From Filimonas sp. (GTDB taxonomy: Bacteria > Bacteroidota > Bacteroidia > Chitinophagales > Chitinophagaceae), in NCBI GenBank assembly GCA_017306865.1, contig JAFKHH010000011.1:124001-188000 (forward strand): a DNA stretch of 64,000 nt. The letters are read 5' to 3'. Positions 18,532 through 26,450 of the stretch are shown here, piece by piece; position 1 is the first letter of the stretch, and each line of letters opens with the position of its first letter. The notes under the pieces were generated by a model, which did not search any database, had not been told where the DNA came from, and saw only the letters and a list, made by a program, of their open reading frames with translations. A program made the position numbers and the translations under genes.

Positions 18532-20919
18532 ATGAAACAGATTATATCAACGGCATTACTCATAGCTGGCATTGCTACCACGTCAGTAGCACAGACAGAT
18601 AATGCAGGCACAGTAATAGCAGATAAAATAAACAAATACCATTCTACACACTTGCGTGAAAAGATTTTTGTGCATACAGACAAATCTTTTTACCTGGCAG
18701 GTGAGACAATGTGGTATAAACTATATGTAGTAAATGCTGCAGACAACACACAACTAAATATTAGTAAGGTTGGCTATGCGGAATTATTAGACAAGAACGG
18801 ACGGCCTGTGGCACAAGCCAAATTGGCGCTGGATAGCAATGGAGGGCCTGGTTCGTTTCAGTTACCAATGACGCTGGTATCAGGTACGTACGTATTACGC
18901 GCCTATACCAACCTGATGAAGAACTACGGCGCAGAAACTTTTTTTGAAAAGAAAATATCTGTAGTCAATTCATTGAAGAATGCCGGCCTGAAAGCTGACG
19001 TATCTGAACAGCAACAGGATGTAGCTGTACAGTTATTCCCGGAAGGAGGTAACCTCGTAGCTAATCTTGCAAGTACTGTTGCATTTAAAGTGACGGACAA
19101 CCTCGGTAATGGCATTACTAAATGTGCCGGCTATGTTGTGAATGAGCGCAATGATACCGTTGCCCGTTTCGCACCATTGAAATTTGGTATGGGTAATTTT
19201 ACCCTTACTCCACAGGCAGGTGAGAAGTACCGGGCAATAGTAAATGTGGGTGGTAGAAACTATAGTGCCATGTTGCCGGCGGCCTATAGCAGCGGGGCTG
19301 TAATGCATCTTACGCAAACGAATGGCGGGTTGCAGGTAGAAGTAACAGGCACAAATGCAGGACAAACAGTGTACATGGTTGCGCACAGTAATCGTAATGT
19401 ATTAACTGCACAGACTGCTGTTATCAATAGTAACAAAACTACACTACCTGTTGATGTGCAAAAACTGAATGATGGTATTACCATCTTCACCTTGTTTAAT
19501 GCAGACCGCAAACCACTTTGTGAAAGACTGTTCTTTAAACAACCGGCAAAAGCATTAAACCTAAATACACATACGGAAGTTCCTGAGTATGATAAAAGGA
19601 GTAAAGTAAACTTCGATATAGCAGTACAAACGGAACAGGCAAAAGCGGCGGCAGCGAATATGTCTGTTGCTATTTTCCAGGAAGATTCTTTGCAGTCAGC
19701 AGATGAGGAAGATATTTTCAGTTATCTCTGGCTGACATCAGAAATAAAAGGCAATATTGAGTCCCCGGCTTACTATGTGTATGGGAAAGATGCAAATGTA
19801 GCCGCGGCTACAGATAACCTGATGATGACACAAGGCTGGCGCGGATTTGACTGGAGCAAAATACTGGATAAGGCGCAGGCGTTAGAATTCTTACCAGAGT
19901 ACGAAGGGCACCTGATCAAAGGCACTATTGTAAACAAGCATACAAATCAGCCTCAGGAAGGCGTAGCGGCATACATATCCAGTCCGGGTAAAGCATATAA
20001 GTTAGAAGTGGCATTAAGCGACAAGAAAGGACAGGTATTGTTTAATATCAAAGACCTGTGGGGTGCAGATGAATTGATCGCACAAGTAAACCAGTTGTAC
20101 GATAGTATCTATAGGTTAGAGCTTGCCTCTCCGTTCTCAGCTTCGCCTGTTGCGCACACTTTTGGCTTTAAGCCATTGGACGCAAGTATCTCCCAGACTT
20201 TGCTGGATCATAGCATACAAATGCAGGTAGAAAACGCATTTGCTACAGAAAGCAACCGTACGCAATACCTGGTAAACAACCAGGATACAGCGGGCTTTTA
20301 TGGTACTCCGCTCTTTACGTATAAGCTGGATGATTATACCCGCTTTACCACAATGGAGGAAGTACTGCGCGAATATGTAAAAGAAGTGCTGCTGCGTAAA
20401 AGAAAAGGCAAGTTTTACATTACCATGGTTACTGAAAAAATGGAATTACTGGACCCGGATCCAATAGTGATGCTGGACGGCGTTCCTTATTTCGATGCAG
20501 ATACCGTATTGGCATTTGATCCGTTGAAAATAAGGAGGCTGGAAGTAATACCAAGGCAATACATCTATGGGCCGGTGATCTTCAATGGTATAATGAGTTT
20601 CTCTACCTATAAAAATGACATGGAAGGCTTTCAGTTACCATCAGCTTCGCTGTTGATAGACTACGAAGGGCTGCAACTGCAACGCCAGTTCTATTCACCA
20701 GTCTACGACTCAGAAGCAAAAATGAAAAGCCGTATGCCGGATATGCGCAACGTGTTATACTGGTCGCCTAATGTACAGGCAGACAACACAGGTAAATCCC
20801 GCGTTTCCTTCTTTACATCTGACAGAACCGGCAAATATGTGGCTATTGTACAGGCGCTTGACACAGATGGCAGGGCCGGTAGTAAAGTGTTCAGGTTTGC
20901 CGTAACAGACAAGGAATAG
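18532..20919 (+). CDS. Large secreted MG2-domain protein with TonB-plug-like end
   Basis: The start at 18532 gives a clean signal peptide (MKQIISTALLIAGIATTSVAQ); the upstream in-frame codon at 18493 overlaps the DUF4249 stop. About 795 residues. The first mature domain (REKIFVHTDKSFYLAGETMW and following) is an alpha-2-macroglobulin MG2-like beta sandwich. Around residues 450-510 a carboxypeptidase-regulatory-like segment appears (IKGTIVNKHTNQPQEGV). The C-terminal part resembles a TonB plug fragment (MLDGVPYFDADTVLAFDPLK, then RRLEVIPRQYIYGPVIFNG) without any barrel. Such proteins commonly accompany DUF4249 genes. It is likely an extracytoplasmic partner of the receptor; its biochemical role is unknown. 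Confidence 0.8.
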   Translation: MKQIISTALLIAGIATTSVAQTDNAGTVIADKINKYHSTHLREKIFVHTDKSFYLAGETMWYKLYVVNAADNTQLNISKVGYAELLDKNGRPVAQAKLALDSNGGPGSFQLPMTLVSGTYVLRAYTNLMKNYGAETFFEKKISVVNSLKNAGLKADVSEQQQDVAVQLFPEGGNLVANLASTVAFKVTDNLGNGITKCAGYVVNERNDTVARFAPLKFGMGNFTLTPQAGEKYRAIVNVGGRNYSAMLPAAYSSGAVMHLTQTNGGLQVEVTGTNAGQTVYMVAHSNRNVLTAQTAVINSNKTTLPVDVQKLNDGITIFTLFNADRKPLCERLFFKQPAKALNLNTHTEVPEYDKRSKVNFDIAVQTEQAKAAAANMSVAIFQEDSLQSADEEDIFSYLWLTSEIKGNIESPAYYVYGKDANVAAATDNLMMTQGWRGFDWSKILDKAQALEFLPEYEGHLIKGTIVNKHTNQPQEGVAAYISSPGKAYKLEVALSDKKGQVLFNIKDLWGADELIAQVNQLYDSIYRLELASPFSASPVAHTFGFKPLDASISQTLLDHSIQMQVENAFATESNRTQYLVNNQDTAGFYGTPLFTYKLDDYTRFTTMEEVLREYVKEVLLRKRKGKFYITMVTEKMELLDPDPIVMLDGVPYFDADTVLAFDPLKIRRLEVIPRQYIYGPVIFNGIMSFSTYKNDMEGFQLPSASLLIDYEGLQLQRQFYSPVYDSEAKMKSRMPDMRNVLYWSPNVQADNTGKSRVSFFTSDRTGKYVAIVQALDTDGRAGSKVFRFAVTDKE

Positions 20920-20941
20920 AAAAATACAGTGTTAAAGTAGG

Positions 20942-20971
20942 TTGTAGACTTGGCCGGGAAAGATAACTTTG
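20942..20971 (+). promoter_or_regulatory. Bacteroidota-type promoter for the CBM9-like lipoprotein gene
   Basis: TTG (20942-20944), 19-nt spacer, TAACTTTG (20964-20971), an exact consensus match 19 nt before the ATG at 20991. It implies that the lipoprotein gene has its own start site although it follows the MG2 gene on the same strand. Confidence 0.7.
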
Positions 20972-20990
20972 CGCAATAAATAGTTTGTTT

Positions 20991-21830
20991 ATGGCGGTAA
21001 AAGGAATACAAATAGCAGGGGCGATTATAGGAGTGGCTTTGCTGGCCGGATGTGGCAGTGCAAAGACAAACGCGGAAAAGGAATTAGCCTACACAGGTGT
21101 ATGGCAGGCACAGCCCCTTGTAATAGATGGTAATGATAATGATTGGGCAAAACCATTGCCCTACTCAGATAAAGATGTTGCGTATCGCATATCCAATGAT
21201 AGTGATTACCTCTACATCCAGTTGAGTGCAAAACAAGGGCTTACCCAACAGAAAATACTACAGGCAGGCCTTACTGTATGGATCAATAATGCGGCTGAGA
21301 AAAGTGAGAAAAATGCAGCAGGTATAGCCTGTCCTACAGGCAATAACCGTTCTGGCAGGTCTACAACTATAGCTACCAATTCGGCCGGAGGCCGTGCAAT
21401 GGCCCAGGATAATATTAAGGATTATATGCTCTTTGGTTTTAGCGATGAAGGGGTAGACAATTACAACTACGGCGATTCTAACCGGGCAGGTGTAGAAGTG
21501 AAACTTGATTTTAACGAAGCTGGCGAATTGATCTATGAAGCTGCTGTGCCGTTGAGGTCATTGTATCCTAAAACAACGCTGCACCGGTATGCAGGCAGAA
21601 ACTTAGCGGTAGGTATTTTTATAGAAGCATTACCTTCTCAGAATGGTGGCAATAATGGTGGTGGTGGGGTTTCTATAGGTGGTGGGCTAGGCATGGGATC
21701 CTACGGTAGTGGTGGCGGAGTAGGATTGTCCATTGGAACCGGCGCATTTGGATTAGGTGGCGGCGGTAAAAAATATAAACCCACGAAGCTCTGGCAGGTA
21801 GTTCCGATCGCAAGAGCGCCAAGAAAATAA
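20991..21830 (+). CDS. Lipoprotein with CBM9/DOMON-like domain and Gly-rich tail
   Basis: 279 residues starting at the ATG at 20991 (a TTG two codons upstream is less likely). Lipobox LLAGC with Cys21. Residues about 40-195 resemble a family 9 carbohydrate-binding or DOMON-like fold: IDGNDNDWAKPLPYSDKDVA, then YRISNDSDYLYIQLSAKQ, and later the EAAVPLRSLYP strand. A low-complexity Gly/Ser stretch (about 215-265) precedes a basic C-terminus. Similar lipoproteins with the DGxxxDW start occur widely in Bacteroidota. The ligand is not known. A preceding promoter and following terminator make it a single-gene unit. Confidence 0.8.
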   Translation: MAVKGIQIAGAIIGVALLAGCGSAKTNAEKELAYTGVWQAQPLVIDGNDNDWAKPLPYSDKDVAYRISNDSDYLYIQLSAKQGLTQQKILQAGLTVWINNAAEKSEKNAAGIACPTGNNRSGRSTTIATNSAGGRAMAQDNIKDYMLFGFSDEGVDNYNYGDSNRAGVEVKLDFNEAGELIYEAAVPLRSLYPKTTLHRYAGRNLAVGIFIEALPSQNGGNNGGGGVSIGGGLGMGSYGSGGGVGLSIGTGAFGLGGGGKKYKPTKLWQVVPIARAPRK

Positions 21831-21906
21831 AAATGATTAATGGCTACATGGTTTAATTGTTATATGGATGATACGCTTTACAATTAAGCAACTATCTTTT
21901 TACAAG

Positions 21907-21931
21907 CGCAGGTCATAGACCTGCGTTTTTT
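21907..21931 (+). terminator. Rho-independent terminator
   Basis: Stem CGCAGGTC / GACCTGCG with a 3-nt loop followed by TTTTTT, 76 nt after the lipoprotein stop codon. Confidence 0.9.
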
Positions 21932-21993
21932 GTTTTATATAAATTGGTAATAAAAAAGCAGGTCACCCCCCTGCACTAGTTATAAGTTGATTA

Positions 21994-22026
21994 AATCCTG
22001 TCAGGTCTTTAAGACCTGACAGGATT
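21994..22026. repeat. Near-perfect palindrome, CCTGACAGG family
   Basis: A 33-nt palindrome: 16-nt arm AATCCTGTCAGGTCTT, one central base, and the exact reverse complement. No T-run follows on either strand. A related palindrome with the same CCTGACAGGTCT core is at 44148-44178. It lies at the 3' end of the MBL-fold gene. Confidence 0.85.
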
Positions 22027-22102
22027 AGAAAATGTAGAAGGCTAAACGACTGTGATACTATTGTTGTAACAATGTAACAATTTATCCATTAAACAATTTC
22101 CA

Positions 22103-22846
22103 CTACTTCACATACCAATCTCTCACCCGTACTTCTATGCCTTTGTTGCCGGCATTTACTAATGCCTTAAACTGGTTGGGATCTTGCCCGCGGTAATGAT
22201 ATGGATACACAACCTTAGGCGCGAAAGCCAATACTGCATTCGATGCCTCATTCACATCCATAGTGTAAGGAAGATTCATACAGACAAAAGCCACTTCAAT
22301 ATTTTTTAAAGCACGCATTTCCGGCACGCCTTGCGTATCGCCGGACAGATACACATTCTTGCCGCCAATATTCAGTACATAGCCATTGCCTCTTCCTTTT
22401 GGATGACGGGCGTCGGAACTGATCGGCAGGTTGTACATGGGTATTGCTGATATTTTAATGCCTGCCTGCGTACTATTATCGCCATTGTGTAATACAACCA
22501 GTCTTGACTTATCGAAAGAAGGAAGTTTGTCTGCAACAGCCTGCGGTACTACCAAAATGGTTTTGGGTGTCTGAATAGCCGCAATGGTTGCAGAGTCAAA
22601 GTGATCACCATGAATATCCGTCACCAGGATCATATCCGGAGAAGGCAGGTTGCTATATTTAGCTGCACCACCTACCGGGTCCGCATAAATCGTTGTGCCA
22701 TTTGAAAGCAACAGCAGGCTTGCATGCTGTATCGGCTGAATGATAAGCGTACCTTTTTTTAATGGTAATGTATCGGGTGTAACCCTTTGGGCGTTTGCCA
22801 GGGAAAAAACGGATAGCAGTAGTAAAGTGAAAAAACTATATCTCAT
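22103..22846 (-). CDS. Secreted MBL-fold metal-dependent hydrolase
   Basis: 247 residues with a signal peptide (MRYSFFTLLLLSVFSLANAQ), so probably periplasmic. The fold is recognised from QPIQHASLLLLSNGTTIYAD at the start, the metal motif VTDIHGDHFD, SGDTQGVPEM and the late HYRGQDP segment with its ligand His. In the H-x-H-x-D-H motif the first His is Asp (D-I-H-G-D-H), a variant common in this UPF0173-like branch. Substrate unknown. The gene follows the PH-domain gene with a 21-nt gap and is probably cotranscribed with it. Confidence 0.88.
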   Translation of the reverse strand: MRYSFFTLLLLSVFSLANAQRVTPDTLPLKKGTLIIQPIQHASLLLLSNGTTIYADPVGGAAKYSNLPSPDMILVTDIHGDHFDSATIAAIQTPKTILVVPQAVADKLPSFDKSRLVVLHNGDNSTQAGIKISAIPMYNLPISSDARHPKGRGNGYVLNIGGKNVYLSGDTQGVPEMRALKNIEVAFVCMNLPYTMDVNEASNAVLAFAPKVVYPYHYRGQDPNQFKALVNAGNKGIEVRVRDWYVK

Positions 22847-22867
22847 GTTATAGGAATTTAAGCGCGG

Positions 22868-23272
22868 TCAGGATAGTTTGATTTCTATCTGTGGATTTAA
22901 TTTTTGCAGGTGTTCAGCAAATTGTTCTTTATGTTTCGGTGATATCACCAATGTGTCATATTTATTGTAACGGATCAGTATCCTGTCCAGCGAAGCCGCA
23001 GGTGCGCTCAAAATGCTATTGCTTTTCTTGATGAGCTTGATCGAAGCAATATTAACTGTAGACCGGAAAATGCCGCACCTGATCTTTAGCTTATCGCCAT
23101 CAATGACATAATACGTATTAAGAAACGTGTATAAAATAAAAATAGTTGCCAGCGACACAATAGTTACGCTTAGCCATACGCTATTGTAAATAGCAAATCC
23201 CATGACTGTGATTAGTACCACTACCGTAGGTATAAATATACTAAAGCCGATTTTTGATCTATAAACAGTCAT
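22868..23272 (-). CDS. Membrane protein with bacterial PH domain (bPH_4-like)
   Basis: 134 residues. Two hydrophobic helices (about 9-30 and 34-52) precede a soluble domain with the YyaB-like PH pattern: YYVIDGDKLKIRCGIFRSTV, then LDRILIRYNKYDTLVISPK and HLQKLNP. A positively charged N-terminus (MTVYRSKIG) is typical for these short membrane-anchored PH proteins. Function unknown. It is divergent from the DUF2071 gene with only 43 nt between the two start codons, so both promoters must lie in that short region. Confidence 0.85.
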   Translation of the reverse strand: MTVYRSKIGFSIFIPTVVVLITVMGFAIYNSVWLSVTIVSLATIFILYTFLNTYYVIDGDKLKIRCGIFRSTVNIASIKLIKKSNSILSAPAASLDRILIRYNKYDTLVISPKHKEQFAEHLQKLNPQIEIKLS

Positions 23273-23315
23273 GAGTAAATTTAATAAGTAAATTTCGATT
23301 TATTTTTCGTGTTGT

Positions 23316-24038
23316 ATGAATGGTTTATTAAAACAAATTGCGCATCGTCCTTGGCCTTTACCGGCAGGTGAATGGTCTTATTACCAGGAATGGAACAATG
23401 CATTGTTCTTACATTGGAAAATGCCTATTGAGTGTCTCATACCCCTTGTGCCTGGCACATTGCAAATTGACACCATCGATGGGGAAGCATGGATTTCATT
23501 AGTGGCTTTCACAATGGAAAAAATCCACCCTCGTGGTTTGCCTGCCTTGTCGGTTATCTCAGATTTTCATGAAGTTAATGTTAGGACGTACGTAATAAAA
23601 GATGGGAAACCCGGTGTTTATTTTCTTAGCATAGAAGCTGCAAAAACGATCTCCGTTCTTATATCAAAAACACTATCAGGGTTGCCGTATGAAAAAGCAC
23701 GCATGAGGCGGGATATTAATGAAGCCGGGAAATCTTATTTTTCGATGAATAAAAAGAGAAAATTCAGCTTGCAGGCGGATGTTACAATAGGGCAACAAGT
23801 GAAAGGGAAAAGCAGGTTAGATAAATGGCTGACAGAGCGCTACTGTTTATACATGGCACAACCAGGAACGTGTACCCGGTATGACATACATCATTTGGAG
23901 TGGCCACTAAATGAAGTCGATATAAAGTCGCTAGACGTTCATTACAATATTGAAAATATCAAGCTTAACAATGCGCCGGATAAAATGCACTACTCAAAAG
24001 GTGTTGTTGTCCTTGCATGGAAAAAGGCAATTGTGTGA
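23316..24038 (+). CDS. DUF2071 (YqjF-like) family protein
   Basis: 240 residues, cytoplasmic. Family landmarks include the N-terminal RPWPLPAGEWSYYQEWNNAL, then FLHWKMPIECLIPLVP, the central EAWISLVAFTME and the NVRTYV strand. The C-terminal LTERYCLYM...HHLEWPL segment is also characteristic. The fold is related to acetoacetate decarboxylase-like proteins, but no activity is established for DUF2071. It reads divergently from the PH-domain gene. Confidence 0.88.
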   Translation: MNGLLKQIAHRPWPLPAGEWSYYQEWNNALFLHWKMPIECLIPLVPGTLQIDTIDGEAWISLVAFTMEKIHPRGLPALSVISDFHEVNVRTYVIKDGKPGVYFLSIEAAKTISVLISKTLSGLPYEKARMRRDINEAGKSYFSMNKKRKFSLQADVTIGQQVKGKSRLDKWLTERYCLYMAQPGTCTRYDIHHLEWPLNEVDIKSLDVHYNIENIKLNNAPDKMHYSKGVVVLAWKKAIV

Positions 24039-24076
24039 AGGTGGATTTGAAATAAGTAAGATCAATTTCGCCCCGA

Positions 24077-24142
24077 CGCGTGTCCTCACGCGCCGGTAGG
24101 AAAATGCTGTTCGACATATTAGCGAAGCGCATAGCGAACAGC
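24077..24142. repeat. Two intergenic hairpins (GTGTCCTCACG core plus CGAACAGC stem)
   Basis: First hairpin 24077-24092: CGCGTG / CACGCG around the loop TCCT, the same core as the hairpins at 43001-43055 and 63454-63477. Second hairpin 24106-24142: 8-bp stem GCTGTTCG / CGAACAGC, within a run of short GCGAA/GCGAG-type quasi-repeats. They lie between DUF2071 and the leucine-rich-repeat gene. Confidence 0.7.
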
Positions 24143-24230
24143 GAGACAGCGAGTGGTAAAATGTACTCACTTATGGGTATTGCGGCTACAAATAAACTAC
24201 CGCATATTTGTAGTTAACCAATTGCAGCCA

Positions 24231-24779
24231 GTGGATCGATTTAAGAAACCTAAAAAAGGAAAAGAAGAATTACATTTCTGGAAGTTACACTTCGGGCTGA
24301 ATAACCTCGAAGAAATACCTTCTGAGATCGGTCTGCTAAAAATGATCGAAGCTGATGCAACAGATACGGAGATCGGTTACATTGCCAAACGCATAAAACA
24401 TATTGATGAGTGGAATCTGAATAATTCGGATATATCTGATGATGGCGTACAGCACATGTTGCAGTTGGAATATATTCGTGATCTGCGGTTAAAAAGCAAC
24501 AGGCGACTGACAAATGATTGTATGACTTACCTGGATCAGCTTACCAGCCTTGAGTTCATTCATCTTGGCAGCACAGGTGTTACTGTTGATGGCCTCCTTA
24601 AAATACCACATCTTACAAAACTGAAAGAAATACTGATCAGTGATCCTGGCACACCAGACCTGGCAGCAAAAATGCGGATAGTAATGACTGCATTACCTGC
24701 GTGCAGATTCATCATCAATTCAAAAGAGTATGAAGATCCTGATGCACCGCCCGATTATATAAAAATGTACCAGTTGTAA
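24231..24779 (+). CDS. Leucine-rich-repeat-like protein
   Basis: About 182 residues with a non-ATG start. GTG at 24231 is taken because it begins the charged sequence DRFKKPKKGKEE; TTG at 24222 and GTG at 24153 are also in frame, and the latter would run through the repeat region. The middle part shows irregular leucine-rich repeats (LEYIRDLRLKSNRRLTND, LTSLEFIHLGSTGVTVDG, LTKLKEILISD). No signal peptide is seen. Such proteins are generally protein-interaction scaffolds; no function is assigned. Confidence 0.6.
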   Translation: MDRFKKPKKGKEELHFWKLHFGLNNLEEIPSEIGLLKMIEADATDTEIGYIAKRIKHIDEWNLNNSDISDDGVQHMLQLEYIRDLRLKSNRRLTNDCMTYLDQLTSLEFIHLGSTGVTVDGLLKIPHLTKLKEILISDPGTPDLAAKMRIVMTALPACRFIINSKEYEDPDAPPDYIKMYQL

Positions 24780-24785
24780 CACCGC

Positions 24786-24968
24786 TTATTTTGAATATAA
24801 ACTGTCACGCGCCTGACTAAGGCTATTGTTGATCAGCCTGAACGAGTCTATAATAGATTGCCGCTCTAAAGTAAGCCGGTTGTAAGTATGAATGTGCATA
24901 GATATATACAGCGCAGCACAGATCAGTATAATGATGGCGAAGTAATTCTTTTTTAATACAGGGATCAT
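24786..24968 (-). CDS. Small single-span membrane protein
   Basis: 60 residues starting at 24968, 7 nt after the stop of the alpha/beta hydrolase gene on the same strand, which suggests translational coupling. It has one membrane helix (about residues 9-26, NYFAIIILICAALYIS) followed by a polar helix that could form a coiled coil (LTLERQSIIDSFRLINNSL). I do not recognise it. The spacing and clear hydrophobic profile make a real gene plausible. Confidence 0.5.
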   Translation of the reverse strand: MIPVLKKNYFAIIILICAALYISMHIHTYNRLTLERQSIIDSFRLINNSLSQARDSLYSK

Positions 24969-24975
24969 GCTGGTG

Positions 24976-25992
24976 CTATTTTAAAAAGGCAGTCATTTCG
25001 GTAAGTAATAAAGCTCTTCCTTTTTCAGGCTTGTCCAGGAACACAAAATGAGTAGCGGCAGGCAGCGTTACACACTTTTTAGTACTGGTGCCCAATTCTT
25101 CACAGATGCTGGTCATATCCTTCGGCCGTGACCAGAAATCATACTCACTGCGAAGCAGCAGCACAGGTACTTTAATATCTTTTGCATTCCAGTATTTTTT
25201 GCCATGCGCCATTTCATAACTCTCTTTACGGTAGCCGCCGGGAACTTTTAATACATGATATTCGTTGAAGCTGATCGCTGCATTTATGTATGCGTTTAAA
25301 ACCATCGTATCTCTCCATTGGGACTTATCCGTTGCCGGTATTGCCATATCCCATGCACTTTTAATAGCGCGTGCAGCAGACTGGCGAAAGAGCGGCAGTT
25401 GCGCATTGTACCGTGTGCTGTCAGATGGATCGCTGAACGCTGTATTTAACTGCCAGGGTGCAGCAATGCCATATATTGTATTCAGCAAAATGAGATGAGC
25501 GATTTTACCGCTGTGCTTTGTGGCATAGTAAGCAGCCCAGTGACCACCTGTGGCCCAACCAAAAATATCAATGCGCCCCACGTGTGTCTTTGCCAATATA
25601 TGATTTACCACCACATCAATGTCTGCAGCAGCCTCCATACATGATCCCGCAACCAATGAGGTGTCAGCCTCATCATAAGCTGGGTGTGTGGATCTTTCCC
25701 AACCACGGACATTCATCAGGTAAACAGGAATACCCTGCCTGGCAAGGTCTTTTGCTAAAGAACCATTGGGTACATCCAGGTCAAATGATGCGGTAGCGCC
25801 AGAGCCGCCGCCATGCAAAAGCAGGAGAGGGGTTTTAGATGGCTTGGCAGATGATGGTAATATCTCGCGTACCTGTAAGGAAATTCCTTTCTCGCCCGGT
25901 ACAAAAAAATCGTTTTTAATAAAGGTATTCTGTGCCGGGGCACTAAGCTGAAAGATGCATATAGCAATAGATGCAAGGCATAAGCTTCTCAT
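24976..25992 (-). CDS. Secreted alpha/beta hydrolase-fold protein lacking the catalytic serine
   Basis: 338 residues with a signal peptide (MRSLCLASIAICIFQLSAPAQ). The fold is clear: oxyanion-type LLLLHGGGSG (residues 56-65), VYLMNVRGWERST, and the acid-strand LLLRSEYDFWSRPKD, with the late His in ATHFVFLDKP. The nucleophile elbow, however, reads G145-W-A147-T-G-G instead of G-x-S-x-G-G, so Ser is replaced by Ala with a Thr beside it. Either this is a non-catalytic homologue or the chemistry differs. It is followed by a small membrane-protein gene 7 nt downstream. Confidence 0.85.
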   Translation of the reverse strand: MRSLCLASIAICIFQLSAPAQNTFIKNDFFVPGEKGISLQVREILPSSAKPSKTPLLLLHGGGSGATASFDLDVPNGSLAKDLARQGIPVYLMNVRGWERSTHPAYDEADTSLVAGSCMEAAADIDVVVNHILAKTHVGRIDIFGWATGGHWAAYYATKHSGKIAHLILLNTIYGIAAPWQLNTAFSDPSDSTRYNAQLPLFRQSAARAIKSAWDMAIPATDKSQWRDTMVLNAYINAAISFNEYHVLKVPGGYRKESYEMAHGKKYWNAKDIKVPVLLLRSEYDFWSRPKDMTSICEELGTSTKKCVTLPAATHFVFLDKPEKGRALLLTEMTAFLK

Positions 25993-26450
25993 GGATAATT
26001 AGTTTTAGTGGCAGCTTGTGCATAGGGTGGGATAAAAGCGTCCAAAAGATACAGCAAATTTTATAATGTTACAACGGCGAAGCAATCATTGTTTTGCAGG
26101 TAAAAATTCAAACGATGTAGCGTTTTTTTGCTTGTAAAAAAGGATTGTGTGTGATTGGTAAAATTATAAGCTGGATTGGATTGCTCATACAGGCTAAAAT
26201 TTTAGTATAGCGGCAGGTTGACTATGCTGTTGCATACTGAAACCCTTTGGTAGTCTATATTTTAGCGCATTTATTTCTTTTCTTGCTATACAGGAATAGC
26301 GCGTCGAAAGTTTTTTGCATACGCTGGCTCATACATATGCCTCCTTTTATTTTCATGCCCTTTTTATTTTATTGTGTTTCGAAAGATTGCTTGATACAGG
26401 TATTGGTATGCCTGGTCAGAAATGTTTTCATGCACAAAATGAAAATCCAA
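25993..26450. other. Intergenic region with candidate promoter for the PL6 gene
   Basis: A 458-nt AT-rich gap between divergent genes. A promoter-like arrangement faces the lyase gene: TTG (26230-26232), 23-nt spacer, TATATTTTAG (26256-26265). This would give a 5' UTR of about 180 nt. The lyase reading frame stays open through this UTR back to 26247, but the translated extension lacks coding character. No repeat-family copy was found. Confidence 0.4.

Noticed and set aside
22103-22846. Missing first His of the MBL metal motif as evidence of inactivation
   Set aside because: D-I-H-G-D-H is a common variant in this branch of the superfamily, so it was not raised as an anomaly.
26247-26450. 68-residue N-terminal extension of the PL6 lyase
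   Set aside because: It is hydrophobic but irregular, precedes a proper signal peptide at 26451 and overlaps the likely promoter region.
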